A stretch of DNA of 64,000 nucleotides, taken from Aromatoleum toluclasticum ATCC 700605. Lineage in GTDB: Bacteria > Pseudomonadota > Gammaproteobacteria > Burkholderiales > Rhodocyclaceae. This document shows, one piece after another, positions 18,281 through 27,761 of the stretch; position 1 is the first letter of the stretch; each line of letters starts with the position of its first letter. The position numbers and the translations under genes were made by a program. The notes beneath the pieces were generated by a model, which was not told the origin of the DNA, ran no database searches, and saw only the letters and a list, made by a program, of their open reading frames with translations. The DNA is taken from positions 186,001 to 250,000 of the forward strand of contig NZ_KB899497.1 in the NCBI RefSeq assembly GCF_000378245.1, in the 5' to 3' direction.

Positions 18281-19186
18281 ATGAAGCGCGCGCAGGCCAA
18301 CGGACTCCTGCTGGTTGCAGCACTGATCTGGGGGACGGCCTTCGTCGCCCAGCAGACGGGCATGCGCGACGTCGGCCCCTTCACCTTTACCGGCGTGCGT
18401 TTCCTGTTCGGTGCCGTGGTGATCCTGCCGTTGGTCGCGCGCGAGCTGCGCCGGCTCGGGCGGCGCGGCATATGGCTGGACGGTCGCGACCTGGCGGGCG
18501 GGCTGGCGCTCGGTGTGGTGCTCTTTCTCGGCGCGGCCTTGCAGCAGATCGGCATCGCCGGCACCACCGTCAGCAACGCGGGCTTCCTGACTGCCCTGTA
18601 CGTGCCGCTGGTGCCCGTCGCGAGCGCGCTGCTGTTGCGTGAGCGCCTGCACTGGTCGGTGTGGCCGGCGAGCGCCGGCTGCCTCGGCGGCACCTTCCTG
18701 CTCGGCGGCGGCAGCCTCTCGGCGCTGTCGACGGGCGATCTGTGGGTGATCGCGAGCGCGCTGTTCTGGGCCGCGCACGTGATGGTGGTCGGGCGGGTCG
18801 CGGCAAGGCGCGGCGCCCCGATCACGATCGCGTTCCTGCAGTTCCTGATGTGCGGCGCGCTGGGCATGGTCAGCGGGTTTTCGTTGGAGGTCGTCAGCGT
18901 CGATGCGCTGGAGCGCGCACTGCCGTCGATCGCCTATGCAGGCATCCTCTCGGTGGGGCTGGGCTTCACGCTGCAGGTGGTGGCGCAGCGCCACACGCTG
19001 GCGGCCGACGCGGCGATCCTGCTGAGCTGCGAGACGCTGTTCGCGGCGATCGCCGCGCGCATCTTCGTCGGCGAGGTGCTCACGTCGATGCAGCTGCTGG
19101 GCGGCGCGCTCATCTTCGCGTGCGTGATGGCGATCCAGTTGCTGCCGCTTGTGCGTGCGCGCAGCGAGGCGGTGCAGCCGGCCTGA
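18281..19186 (+). CDS. EamA/DMT-family transporter
   Basis: A 301-residue inner-membrane permease with about ten hydrophobic segments arranged as two EamA repeats, the second starting around residue 150 (GDLWVIASALFWAAHVMVVGR). The opening MKRAQANGLLLVAALIWGTAFVAQ is typical of the drug/metabolite transporter superfamily, including the RhtA/YdcZ type that exports amino acids or other metabolites. The substrate cannot be predicted. It is divergent from arginase; a link to arginine or ornithine export is conceivable but unsupported. Confidence 0.85.
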   Translation: MKRAQANGLLLVAALIWGTAFVAQQTGMRDVGPFTFTGVRFLFGAVVILPLVARELRRLGRRGIWLDGRDLAGGLALGVVLFLGAALQQIGIAGTTVSNAGFLTALYVPLVPVASALLLRERLHWSVWPASAGCLGGTFLLGGGSLSALSTGDLWVIASALFWAAHVMVVGRVAARRGAPITIAFLQFLMCGALGMVSGFSLEVVSVDALERALPSIAYAGILSVGLGFTLQVVAQRHTLAADAAILLSCETLFAAIAARIFVGEVLTSMQLLGGALIFACVMAIQLLPLVRARSEAVQPA

Positions 19187-19198
19187 TCCCGCGCGGGC

Positions 19199-20797
19199 TC
19201 AGGCGGCGTTCTCGAACAGTTCCGGCGGGATGTCCTCGGGGCACAGCTGGCTGGCCTCGTCCCCCATCAGCGCGAGCATGAGGCGCAGCTGGTTGCGCAG
19301 TTCGCGCAGGTTGCCCGGCCAGAGGTGGCGGTGCAGTAGCGCAAGCGCGTCGGGGCACACGTAGATCGGTCGCCCGCCGCCGGCCTCGCGCACGAACCGG
19401 CGCACGAGTTCGTCGAAATCGTCGCGCTCGCGCAGCGGCGGCAGGCTGATGATCCGGCCGCCGGCCGCTTCGAAGTTGCGCAAGTCGAGGCGTCCTTCGC
19501 GGCGCAGTTCGGCGAGCGGCCGCCGTGCCGTGCCGATCACGCGGGCGCGGCTGCCGTCATGGGCATCGAAGAGCCGCGCCTGCAGCGTGGCGGGCAGGGC
19601 GTCGATCTCCACGAGGAAGAGGATGCCGTTGGCCGCCTGCGTCCAGGCGCGGTCCAGTTCCGCCTCCGCGGCTTCCCCGGCGGGCAGGGCGGTGCAGTCG
19701 ATGCCGATCAGCGGTGCGTCCACGGTCGGTTTGTGGTCTTCATGGAACGCGCGCACGAGGTGCGCCTTGCCGGTCCCCATTTCGCCTTCGATCAATAGCG
19801 GCATGTTTTCTGCGGCGCAGTCGCGTAGCGTTTCGACGATGCGCGTCATGCGCTCGTCGCCGTGGCCGATCGCACCCAGGCGGGAATCGTCGCGGCGGGC
19901 CGTTCCGGCGCGCGGTGCCGCGTCGGCGTGATGCCGCAAACGCAGGCTGGCGCGGGCGATGAGCGTGCGGCCGTTCAGGTCGTAGAGGGGAAAGGGCGCG
20001 TCGGGCGCCTGCGCTGCCCATCCGACCAGGCTGTTCCACGGCGTCGCGAAGCAGGCCTCATAGGTCGCCGCGGGACGTCGTGCGTCCAGGCCGAGCATTG
20101 CGCGCGCCTTGCGATTGCTCGCGACGAGCCGGCCGCTTTCGTCGAACACGACCAGCGCGTGCAGGGGGTCGCCGAGCGCGTCGCGGCGCGTGTGGAAGTG
20201 CAGGACGATGAAGCCGTCGTCCAGCGTTTCGAGCAGACGGTGCTCGATCAGCTCGGCCGTCGTGCGCAGCAGTGCCTCGGCATGGGTGAGGTTCTCGTGC
20301 GCGTCCGACGACACGTCGAGGATGCCCAGCATGCCGCCGGTCGGCGCGAGGATGGGTGTCGCCACGCAGGTGAGGATGCGGTTGCGCGCAAGGTAATGCT
20401 GGTCGCCCTGCACCGTGACGACCGTTCCTGCGTGCAGCGCGGTGCCGATCGCGTTCGTGCCCATCGTGGCTTCGCTCCAGTCGACACCGGGCCGCAGCGC
20501 GACGCGGGTCGCGCGGTCGAGGAAATCGGTGTGGCCCAGCGCGCTGAGGATCATGCCCTGGCGGTCGGCCAGCAGCACCGTGGATGAGGGACTGCCGATC
20601 TGGCGGTACAGGCCTTCGATCATCGGGCGCGAGAAGGCGAGCAGGCGGTTGTTCGCCGCGATGCGGTCCGTGAGTTCGCCCGGCGCGAGCGCCGTGTCAT
20701 TGAGCGGTTCGTCGGGCCGCAGCCCGTGCTCGCGGCTGCGTTGCCACGATGCGACGAGCGTTTCCGGCGGAGACATGGGGGGTGAAGCTTCCATCAT
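19199..20797 (-). CDS. AcoR-like sigma-54 activator homologue, degenerate (no GAFTGA, no HTH)
   Basis: About 532 residues with an AcoR-type layout: an N-terminal ASWQRSREHGLRPDE region, a GAF domain with the ATMGTNAIGTALH signature, a PAS-like segment, then an AAA+ domain. The AAA+ part is unusual. Walker A is GEMGTGK (normally GETGTGK), the Walker B region is LFLVEIDALP (normally LFLDEIGD) with Val for the catalytic Asp, and the GAFTGA loop that contacts sigma-54 is missing. The protein ends 20 residues after the LWPGNLRELRN motif and lacks the Fis-type helix-turn-helix. Start choice is uncertain (20776-20821); a longer frame to 21130 would cover the neighbouring promoter. It is divergent from the aldehyde dehydrogenase gene. 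It may be a decayed regulator or a sensor partner. Confidence 0.75.
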   Translation of the reverse strand: MMEASPPMSPPETLVASWQRSREHGLRPDEPLNDTALAPGELTDRIAANNRLLAFSRPMIEGLYRQIGSPSSTVLLADRQGMILSALGHTDFLDRATRVALRPGVDWSEATMGTNAIGTALHAGTVVTVQGDQHYLARNRILTCVATPILAPTGGMLGILDVSSDAHENLTHAEALLRTTAELIEHRLLETLDDGFIVLHFHTRRDALGDPLHALVVFDESGRLVASNRKARAMLGLDARRPAATYEACFATPWNSLVGWAAQAPDAPFPLYDLNGRTLIARASLRLRHHADAAPRAGTARRDDSRLGAIGHGDERMTRIVETLRDCAAENMPLLIEGEMGTGKAHLVRAFHEDHKPTVDAPLIGIDCTALPAGEAAEAELDRAWTQAANGILFLVEIDALPATLQARLFDAHDGSRARVIGTARRPLAELRREGRLDLRNFEAAGGRIISLPPLRERDDFDELVRRFVREAGGGRPIYVCPDALALLHRHLWPGNLRELRNQLRLMLALMGDEASQLCPEDIPPELFENAA

Positions 20798-20821
20798 GGA
20801 AAGCCACGAAGCATGAATCAT

Positions 20822-21129
20822 TCCCCCTGCGTGGAACCAAGGCATCGCACGAGGTTCGTCGGCGACGACGGGCGTGGTGGCACAGGCGGATCTGTCACGC
20901 ATCGGAACAGGTGTTGTCTTGTTGAGCAGGTGACGACAGGGCCGGGCACGCAGGGGAGCGATTGCCGGGAATGCCGGATCGCGGGCGCAAATGATTGTGT
21001 TCAAAAGGGAAATCGTTCCCGGAATGGATGTTCGGCGGCGCTGGCACGCGCCCTGCGGAAGGGATGGCGACGCGAGACAGCGTTTCGACCAATCGACACA
21101 CAATCGACACACTTCTGGAGACGAGTTCA
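20822..21129. promoter_or_regulatory. Intergenic control region upstream of aldehyde dehydrogenase
   Basis: This 308-base gap between the degenerate activator gene and the aldehyde dehydrogenase holds a strong sigma-54 promoter match at 21042 and a small dyad GGGAA-ATCG-TTCCC at 21007-21020. A weakly conserved half of the TGGAGCA-type palindrome (TTGAGCAGGTG near 20931) is also present. I see no gene in it. Confidence 0.6.
21042..21057 (+). promoter_or_regulatory. Sigma-54 (-24/-12) promoter of aldehyde dehydrogenase
   Basis: TGGCACG-CGCC-CTGCG matches the sigma-54 consensus TGGCACG-N4-TTGCW at all seven -24 positions and has the invariant GG and GC exactly ten bases apart. It lies 73 bases before the aldehyde dehydrogenase start. 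Confidence 0.8.
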
Positions 21130-22631
<1,502 letters not shown>

Positions 22632-22650
<19 letters not shown>

Positions 22651-22686
22651 GCGCGGAGTCAAAACCTCGCGCTCGGTTTCTTCTGA
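22632..22686 (+). repeat. Direct duplication of the aldehyde dehydrogenase 3' end
   Basis: The 19-base string CGCGCTCGGTTTCTTCTGA, which includes the last codons and stop of the aldehyde dehydrogenase, occurs at 22632-22650 and again at 22668-22686. The second copy is non-coding. It looks like a scar of a small tandem duplication or recombination event. Confidence 0.85.
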
Positions 22687-22779
22687 ACGCGTTGCCGGGA
22701 CGCGCGTCCGGGTTCTTCCGGGCGCCGTGTGGCTCTGTGTCTTCTCTCCCTCTCTTCCGTCCACAACGGATGAGGTTCA

Positions 22780-22807
22780 CGGGCGGCTCCGGCCGCCCGT
22801 TTTTTTT
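22780..22807 (+). terminator. Rho-independent terminator after aldehyde dehydrogenase
   Basis: The stem CGGGCGGC / GCCGCCCG has a 4-base loop and is followed directly by a run of eight T. It separates the aldehyde dehydrogenase from the DUF779 gene 30 bases further on, so the latter is expressed by read-through or from its own promoter. Confidence 0.9.
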
Positions 22808-22836
22808 CTCACCTCGTGGCGTGCAAGGAGTGAGTC

Positions 22837-23118
22837 ATGGTCCAGCGTGTCATCGCCACTGAAAGTGCCGATAATCTGATCGAACGCCTGATCGTGAAGC
22901 ACGGCCCCGCGGATATCCTGCTCGGCGAGATCCGCGGCAGCCCTTTCTACATCAGCCGCGCACAGTACGAATACTGGAAGCACACGCAGCTGATCATCGA
23001 TGTTGTCGAAGGCCGCGGCGGGATGTTCTCGCTCGAAGGGCCCGCGGGGCTGACCTTCCTGACGCGTTCGCGCCCGTTCGCGGACGAGGAACTCTCGCTC
23101 CTCGCGAACGAGGGCTGA
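22837..23118 (+). CDS. DUF779 protein lacking the central Cys-rich segment
   Basis: A 93-residue protein whose N-terminus (IATESADNLIERLIVKHGP) and C-terminal half (DILLGEIRGSPFYISRAQYE, then WKHTQLIIDVVEGRGG and FSLEGPAGLTFLTRSR) match DUF779, a small family found beside AcoD/ExaC-type aldehyde dehydrogenases. As I recall the family, the segment after KHGP reads roughly MFHQSGGCCDGS-PMC and leads to DVLLG; here about 28 residues, including the conserved cysteines, are absent without a frameshift. The rest of the fold appears intact. Either the deletion inactivated it or the cysteines are dispensable. The start is the ATG after GGAGTGAGTC. Confidence 0.8.
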   Translation: MVQRVIATESADNLIERLIVKHGPADILLGEIRGSPFYISRAQYEYWKHTQLIIDVVEGRGGMFSLEGPAGLTFLTRSRPFADEELSLLANEG

Positions 23119-23188
23119 TCATGCACTATGCTTGAAGCGGATGTTCGATCCAGCGGAAGTGCCCGCGATGCGCCGTTTCCCGGTTCGA

Positions 23189-23224
23189 TGTTCCAAAATG
23201 GAGCAACTGCTCCATTGCGGAACA
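23189..23224. promoter_or_regulatory. Nested 36-base palindrome (copy A), candidate activator site
   Basis: The site is fully symmetrical in outline: TGTTCC, 4 bases, TGGAGCA-AC-TGCTCCA, 4 bases, GGAACA. It lies 42 bases upstream of a sigma-54 promoter match and 124 bases before the ABC binding-protein gene. The same inner 16-base palindrome and outer TGTTCC/GGAACA arms recur at 29788-29833. Binding by the sigma-54 activator encoded at 31474 is inferred, not shown. Confidence 0.7.
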
Positions 23225-23265
23225 TGCGACTTGCGGCAAGGTATATCGCGACCGCGCCGCAAGGC

Positions 23266-23281
23266 TGGATCGAATCCTGCA
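23266..23281 (+). promoter_or_regulatory. Sigma-54 (-24/-12) promoter of ABC cluster
   Basis: TGGATCG-AATC-CTGCA keeps the GG and GC elements ten bases apart and agrees with the consensus at most other positions. It sits between palindrome copy A and the first gene of the ABC cluster, 67 bases before its start. Confidence 0.65.
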
Positions 23282-23347
23282 TTGGTACCATGACCGTCCC
23301 CGGCTCGATCCGGCGGACGCTGACACAATAACGATGGAGACGATTCA

Positions 23348-24340
23348 ATGCTGCGACCCTTTGCGCGTGTATGCCTGGCGGCGGCCGCTCTCTTCGCCTG
23401 CCTGATCGCCCCGGTACGTGCGGCCGACCCGGCGCTGATCCGCATCGGCGTGCTGCAGTACGGCACCGTGAGCTGGGAGCTCGAGGTGATGAAGCGGCAG
23501 GGCTACGCCGAGCGCGAGGGCGTGCGCATCGAGGTTGTGCCGCTGGCGCAGAAGGACGCCGCGAACGTCGCCCTGCAGGGCGGGGCGGTGGACCTCATCG
23601 TGAACGACTGGATCTGGGTCGCACGCCAGCGCGCCGAAGGGCGCGATTTCGCCTTCGTGCCGTATTCGCGTGCGGTAGGCGGGATCATGGTGCGCCCGGA
23701 CGCCAACGTGCGTGCGCTCGCCGACCTGCGCGGCCAGCGCCTGGGGGTTGCCGGCGGCGCACTGGACAAGAGCTGGCTGCTGCTGCGCGCATACTCGCGC
23801 AAGACCCTTGGCGAGGACGCCGCGACGCTTGTGAAACCGGATTTCGGCGCGCCGCCGCTTCTGAACGCGCTGATGCTCAAGGGCGAGCTGCCGGCGGTGA
23901 TGAACTTCTGGCACTTCTCGGCGCGCCTGCGCGCGGCCGGGATGCGCGAACTCCTGTCCCTCGACGACGTCCTCAAGGGGCTGGGCGTCGACGGCGAACT
24001 GCCGATGATCGGCTGGGTGTTCCGCGAGAACTGGGCAACGAAACACCGCGCGGCCTTCGAAGCCTTCCTCCGTGCCGGCGCCCAGGCGCGCCGCCACATG
24101 CGGGAATCGGATGCGGTATGGGAGGAACTGCGCCCGCTCACGCGCGCCGAGGACGACGCGACGCTCGTGGCCTTGCGCGACGGCTTCCGCGCCGGCATCC
24201 CCGGCGAGGACATCGCGCAGGCCGAACGCACTGCGCAGCGCGTGTTCGCGATCCTCGCCCAGGAAGGCGGGGCGGAGCTCGTCGGAGCCGCTACCGCACT
24301 GCCCGGCGGAACCTTCTGGCGCGCGGGCGCCTCGCGCTGA
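23348..24340 (+). CDS. ABC transporter substrate-binding protein (NMT1/SsuA-like)
   Basis: A 330-residue periplasmic binding protein with a Sec signal peptide (residues 1-25, cleavage near APVRAA). The NMT1/TauA/SsuA-like fold is suggested by RIGVLQYGTVSWELEVMKRQ and GAVDLIVNDWIWVARQRA. Proteins of this kind occur in gene sets linked to PQQ-dependent alcohol oxidation; the ligand is unknown. Its stop overlaps the permease start as TGATG, so the two are translationally coupled. It is the first gene of a seven-gene unit (23348-29787) behind a sigma-54 promoter match. Confidence 0.82.
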   Translation: MLRPFARVCLAAAALFACLIAPVRAADPALIRIGVLQYGTVSWELEVMKRQGYAEREGVRIEVVPLAQKDAANVALQGGAVDLIVNDWIWVARQRAEGRDFAFVPYSRAVGGIMVRPDANVRALADLRGQRLGVAGGALDKSWLLLRAYSRKTLGEDAATLVKPDFGAPPLLNALMLKGELPAVMNFWHFSARLRAAGMRELLSLDDVLKGLGVDGELPMIGWVFRENWATKHRAAFEAFLRAGAQARRHMRESDAVWEELRPLTRAEDDATLVALRDGFRAGIPGEDIAQAERTAQRVFAILAQEGGAELVGAATALPGGTFWRAGASR

Positions 24341-25161
24341 TGAAGGCCGGACTCGATGATGTCGCCGCCTGGCACTCGCCGGCCGTCCCCGTGCGGCGCG
24401 CGATGAAACGCCGCGGCCCACGGGGCGAAGGCTTGCTGCGCGCGGCCTCGCTGCTTGCCTTCCTCGCGTTGTGGCAGCTCGCCGCGTGGTTTTTCGCCAG
24501 TCCGACGCTGCCGCCCCCGGCCACCGTCTTCGCGCGCATCGCCGCCGAGACCGCCTCGCTCGCGCTGCCCACGCATCTCGCCATCACGCTCGCGCGCGTC
24601 GCTGTCGCGTTCCTTCTGGCGCTGGCGATCGGTGCCGCGATCGGCATCGCCATGGGGCGCTGGCGCCGGCTCGATGCGCTGCTCGACGGCTGGCTCGTGC
24701 TCGGGCTCAACATCCCCGCGCTCGTCACCATCATCCTGTGCTACGTGTGGTTCGGCCTCAACGACACCGCCGCGATCGTCGCCGTCGCGCTCAACAAGAT
24801 CCCCACCGTCGTCGTGACCGTGCGCGAAGGTGCGCGCGCCGTGGACGCCCGCCTGATGCAGGTCGCCCACGCCTACCGCCTGCCGCGGCTGCGCACCTTC
24901 ACCCACGTCTATCTGCCCCAGCTCGTGCCTTACCTCATGGCCTCGGCGCGCGCGGGGCTGTCGCTGATCTGGAAGATCGTGCTGGTCGTCGAACTCCTGG
25001 GCCGCAGCAACGGCGTGGGTTTCCAGCTCAACATGTTCTTCCAACTCTTCGACATTGCCGGCATCCTCGCCTACACGCTCGTGTTCGCGGCGGTCGTGCT
25101 CGTCGTCGAAGCGGCCGGCCTGCGCCCGCTCGAACGGCGGCTCACGCGCTGGAGAACCTGA
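24340..25161 (+). CDS. ABC transporter permease (SsuC/TauC-like)
   Basis: A 273-residue inner-membrane permease with about six hydrophobic segments and the binding-protein-dependent transport motif around residues 180-210 (DARLMQVAHAYRLPRLRTFT). The ATG at 24340 overlaps the stop of the binding-protein gene by one base, and the gene ends immediately before the ATPase gene. Together the three form an importer of the nitrate/sulphonate/taurine type with an unknown substrate, in an alcohol-oxidation context. Confidence 0.88.
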   Translation: MKAGLDDVAAWHSPAVPVRRAMKRRGPRGEGLLRAASLLAFLALWQLAAWFFASPTLPPPATVFARIAAETASLALPTHLAITLARVAVAFLLALAIGAAIGIAMGRWRRLDALLDGWLVLGLNIPALVTIILCYVWFGLNDTAAIVAVALNKIPTVVVTVREGARAVDARLMQVAHAYRLPRLRTFTHVYLPQLVPYLMASARAGLSLIWKIVLVVELLGRSNGVGFQLNMFFQLFDIAGILAYTLVFAAVVLVVEAAGLRPLERRLTRWRT

Positions 25162-25926
25162 ATGCTCGACATCGCCATCGACCGCAAGACCTACCCCGAC
25201 CGCGCCGGCGCCCCGCACCTCGCGCTCGCTGGCCTGCGCCTCACGGCCGCTCCGGGCGAGTTCGTGTGCGTCGTCGGCCCCTCGGGCTGCGGCAAAAGCA
25301 CGCTGCTCAACGTCGTCGGCGGCCTCGACCATGACGTCGAGGGCCGCGTGCGGCTCGCGGGAGCCGACACGACGCACGACATCGGCTTCATGTTTCAGGA
25401 GCCGCGCCTGATGCCCTGGCTCACCGTGCTCGACAACGTGCTGCTGGTCACCGACGCGAGCCCTGCAGCGCGGCGGCGCGCGCGCGAGCTCCTCGCCGCA
25501 ATGGGCCTCGGCGACGTGCTCGACGCCTACCCGGGACGGCTCTCCGGCGGCATGCAGCGCCGCGTCGCGCTCGCACGCGCCTTCGTGATCGAACCGAAAC
25601 TCCTGCTGATGGACGAGCCCTTCGTGTCGCTTGACGTGCCCACCGCCAACCGCCTGCGCACGATGCTGGTCGAGCAGTGGCAGCGCTCGGGTGCGACCGT
25701 GCTCTTCGTCACCCACGACCTGCGCGAAGCCTTGGCCCTTGCCGACCGCATCTGCTTCCTCTCGGCCGCCCCCGGGCGCGTCGTGCTCGATCGCACCCTC
25801 GCGCTCGCACGCCCGCGCGCCCCCGACGATGCCGCGGTTCAGGCGCTGCACGCCGAGCTCCTCGCCCAGCATCCGGAGCTCCTCGCGGGCCTCACGAGCG
25901 ATGCGGACGTCACCCAGGATGAATGA
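25162..25926 (+). CDS. ABC transporter ATP-binding protein (SsuB/TauB-like)
   Basis: A 254-residue nucleotide-binding subunit with Walker A GPSGCGKST, Q-loop MFQEPRLMPW, signature LSGGMQRR, Walker B LLLMDEPF and the switch His in FVTHDLREA. These are the features of the importer class, and it directly follows its permease with no gap. Its stop lies within the 5' end of the next ATPase gene if that gene starts at 25919. Confidence 0.92.
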   Translation: MLDIAIDRKTYPDRAGAPHLALAGLRLTAAPGEFVCVVGPSGCGKSTLLNVVGGLDHDVEGRVRLAGADTTHDIGFMFQEPRLMPWLTVLDNVLLVTDASPAARRRARELLAAMGLGDVLDAYPGRLSGGMQRRVALARAFVIEPKLLLMDEPFVSLDVPTANRLRTMLVEQWQRSGATVLFVTHDLREALALADRICFLSAAPGRVVLDRTLALARPRAPDDAAVQALHAELLAQHPELLAGLTSDADVTQDE

Positions 25927-25930
25927 GCGC

Positions 25931-26716
25931 ATGAACCCTTCCCCAGAAGCGATTCCCACCGGTGCCGCCGCGGCGAAGGAGGGCGCCGCGCTTGATCTCG
26001 CCGATGTGCGCAAGGCCTATGGCGCGCGCGAAGCGCTGCGTGGCGTCACGCTGGCCGTGCGGCGCGGCGAGTTCGTCGCGCTGCTCGGGCCCAACGGCGC
26101 GGGCAAGAGCACGCTGTTCCAACTTCTCACCGGCCTTTTCAACGCCGACTCCGGACGGCTCGCCGTGTGCGGCCACGACATCCGCAAGGCCCCGGTCGCC
26201 GCGCTCGCGCACCTGGGCGTCGTGTTCCAGCAGAGCACGCTGGACCTCGACCTTGGTGTCGCCGCGAATCTCAGCTTCCACGCCGCGCTGCATGGCCTGG
26301 GTGGCGCCCGCGCGCGCGACCGCGTCGCCGATGCGCTCGCCCGACTGGGCCTCACCGAGCGCGCCAGGGATCCGGTGCGCGAACTCTCCGGCGGTAACCG
26401 GCGCAAGGTCGAACTCGCCCGCGCGCTGGTGCACGAACCCGCGGTGCTGCTGATGGACGAAGCCACCGTCGGCCTCGACCCTGCCTCGCGCCGTCAGCTC
26501 CTCGACGAGGTGCTCGCGCTGCGTGCGCGCGGTGTCGCCGTGCTGTGGGCCACCCACCTCGTGGACGAGGCCGAAGCGGCCGACCGCGTCATCGTGCTGC
26601 ACCGCGGGCAGATCCTCGCCGAGGGCCGCCCGCAGGAACTCGCCGAGCGGGCCGGTACGGCGACGCTTGCTGACGCCTTCCTGCAGATGACCGGCGGCAG
26701 TGAGCGCAGCGACTGA
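25931..26716 (+). CDS. pedA: ABC ATP-binding protein, PQQ-alcohol-dehydrogenase-associated (PedA-like)
   Basis: A 261-residue ATPase of the ABC-2/exporter type with Walker A GPNGAGKST, signature LSGGNRRK, Walker B VLLMDEATVGLD and switch His WATHLVDEA. In the company of the beta-propeller protein, the special binding protein and the PedC-like permease downstream, it matches the ABC set found with quinoprotein alcohol dehydrogenases and named pedABC in the phenylethanol locus of Pseudomonas. The exported or imported compound is not established. Start is uncertain between ATG 25919 (overlapping the previous gene) and ATG 25931. Confidence 0.78.
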   Translation: MNPSPEAIPTGAAAAKEGAALDLADVRKAYGAREALRGVTLAVRRGEFVALLGPNGAGKSTLFQLLTGLFNADSGRLAVCGHDIRKAPVAALAHLGVVFQQSTLDLDLGVAANLSFHAALHGLGGARARDRVADALARLGLTERARDPVRELSGGNRRKVELARALVHEPAVLLMDEATVGLDPASRRQLLDEVLALRARGVAVLWATHLVDEAEAADRVIVLHRGQILAEGRPQELAERAGTATLADAFLQMTGGSERSD

Positions 26717-26772
26717 ACGCCTTTCAACCAACAAAAACAGACCCGGAAATCCGACCCCGACAGGAGACCCGC

Positions 26773-27750
26773 TTGAACGCCCCAATTCGCCTCCTCGCCG
26801 CCTGCGTCCTCGCGCTCGCTGCCACCGCCGCCGTCGCCAAGGGCACCGGCTACGTGTTCGTCAGCAGCGAGAACGACCACGCCGTGACCGTGCTCGACAG
26901 CAAGAGCTGGCAGGTCGTCAAGACCATCCCCACCGGCCAGCGTCCGCGCGACATGCGCCTGTCGCCCGACCGCAGCCAGCTCTACGTGATCGCCAGCAAG
27001 GCCGACCGTATCGACGTCATCGACATCGCCCAGCTCAAGGTGACGCACAGCATCCCGGTCGGCGAAGACCCGGAGATGTTCGATCTCTCGCCCGACGGCA
27101 AGCGGCTCTACGTCTCGAACGAGGAGGACGCGCAGGTGTCGGTGATCGACGTCGCGACGAAGAAGCCGGTCGCGCGCATCGAGGTCGGCGAGGAACCCGA
27201 AGGCGTGCGCCTGTCGCCCGACGGCAAGCGCGTGTATGCGACGTCCGAGGTCGCCAACATGGTGCACGTGATCGACACCGCGACGCACAAGATCCTCGCC
27301 AACGTCGTCGTCGCCAACCGCCCGCGCCGCTTCGCGATGACGCCGGACGGCGCCGAAGTGTGGGTCACGAGCGAACTGGGCGGCAAGGTCACCGTGCTCG
27401 ACGGTGCCACGAGTGCCATCAAGGCCACGATCGCCTTCACGCCCAAGGGCTTCCGCGCCGACGACGTCACCCCGGTCGGCATCGCGATGAGCGCCGACGG
27501 CAAGACCGCCTACGTCACGCTCGGGCGCGCCAACCACGTCGCGGTGGTGGACGTCGCCAGCCGCAAGGTGCAGGACTACGTGCTGGTGGGCAACCGCGCC
27601 TGGGGCGCGAGCCTCAACCGCGACGCGAGCCTGCTCTTCGTCGCCAACGGCCTCTCCGACGACATCTCCATTGTCGACACGAAGAGCCGCAAGGTGCTGC
27701 GCTCGGTGCCGGTCGGGCGTGTGCCGCACACCGTCGTGATCGACGACTGA
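26773..27750 (+). CDS. YVTN beta-propeller protein, PQQ-catabolism-associated
   Basis: A 325-residue exported protein. A TTG start at 26773, 6 bases after AGGAG, gives a clear signal peptide (MNAPIRLLAACVLALAATAAVAKG). The mature part consists of repeated YVTN-like blades, for example LSPDGKRLYVSNEEDAQVSV and LSPDGKRVYATSEVANMVHV, making a complete seven-blade-like propeller. This family is found almost only with PQQ-dependent alcohol dehydrogenase ABC clusters. A scaffolding or sensing role in the periplasm is likely but unproven. Confidence 0.88.
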   Translation: MNAPIRLLAACVLALAATAAVAKGTGYVFVSSENDHAVTVLDSKSWQVVKTIPTGQRPRDMRLSPDRSQLYVIASKADRIDVIDIAQLKVTHSIPVGEDPEMFDLSPDGKRLYVSNEEDAQVSVIDVATKKPVARIEVGEEPEGVRLSPDGKRVYATSEVANMVHVIDTATHKILANVVVANRPRRFAMTPDGAEVWVTSELGGKVTVLDGATSAIKATIAFTPKGFRADDVTPVGIAMSADGKTAYVTLGRANHVAVVDVASRKVQDYVLVGNRAWGASLNRDASLLFVANGLSDDISIVDTKSRKVLRSVPVGRVPHTVVIDD

Positions 27751-27761
27751 GGGCCGGGCCG

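Noticed and set aside
20995-21129. A longer N-terminus for the aldehyde dehydrogenase from ATG 20995.
   Set aside because: It would include the sigma-54 promoter at 21042-21057, has no aldehyde dehydrogenase character, and the ATG at 21130 has a good RBS.
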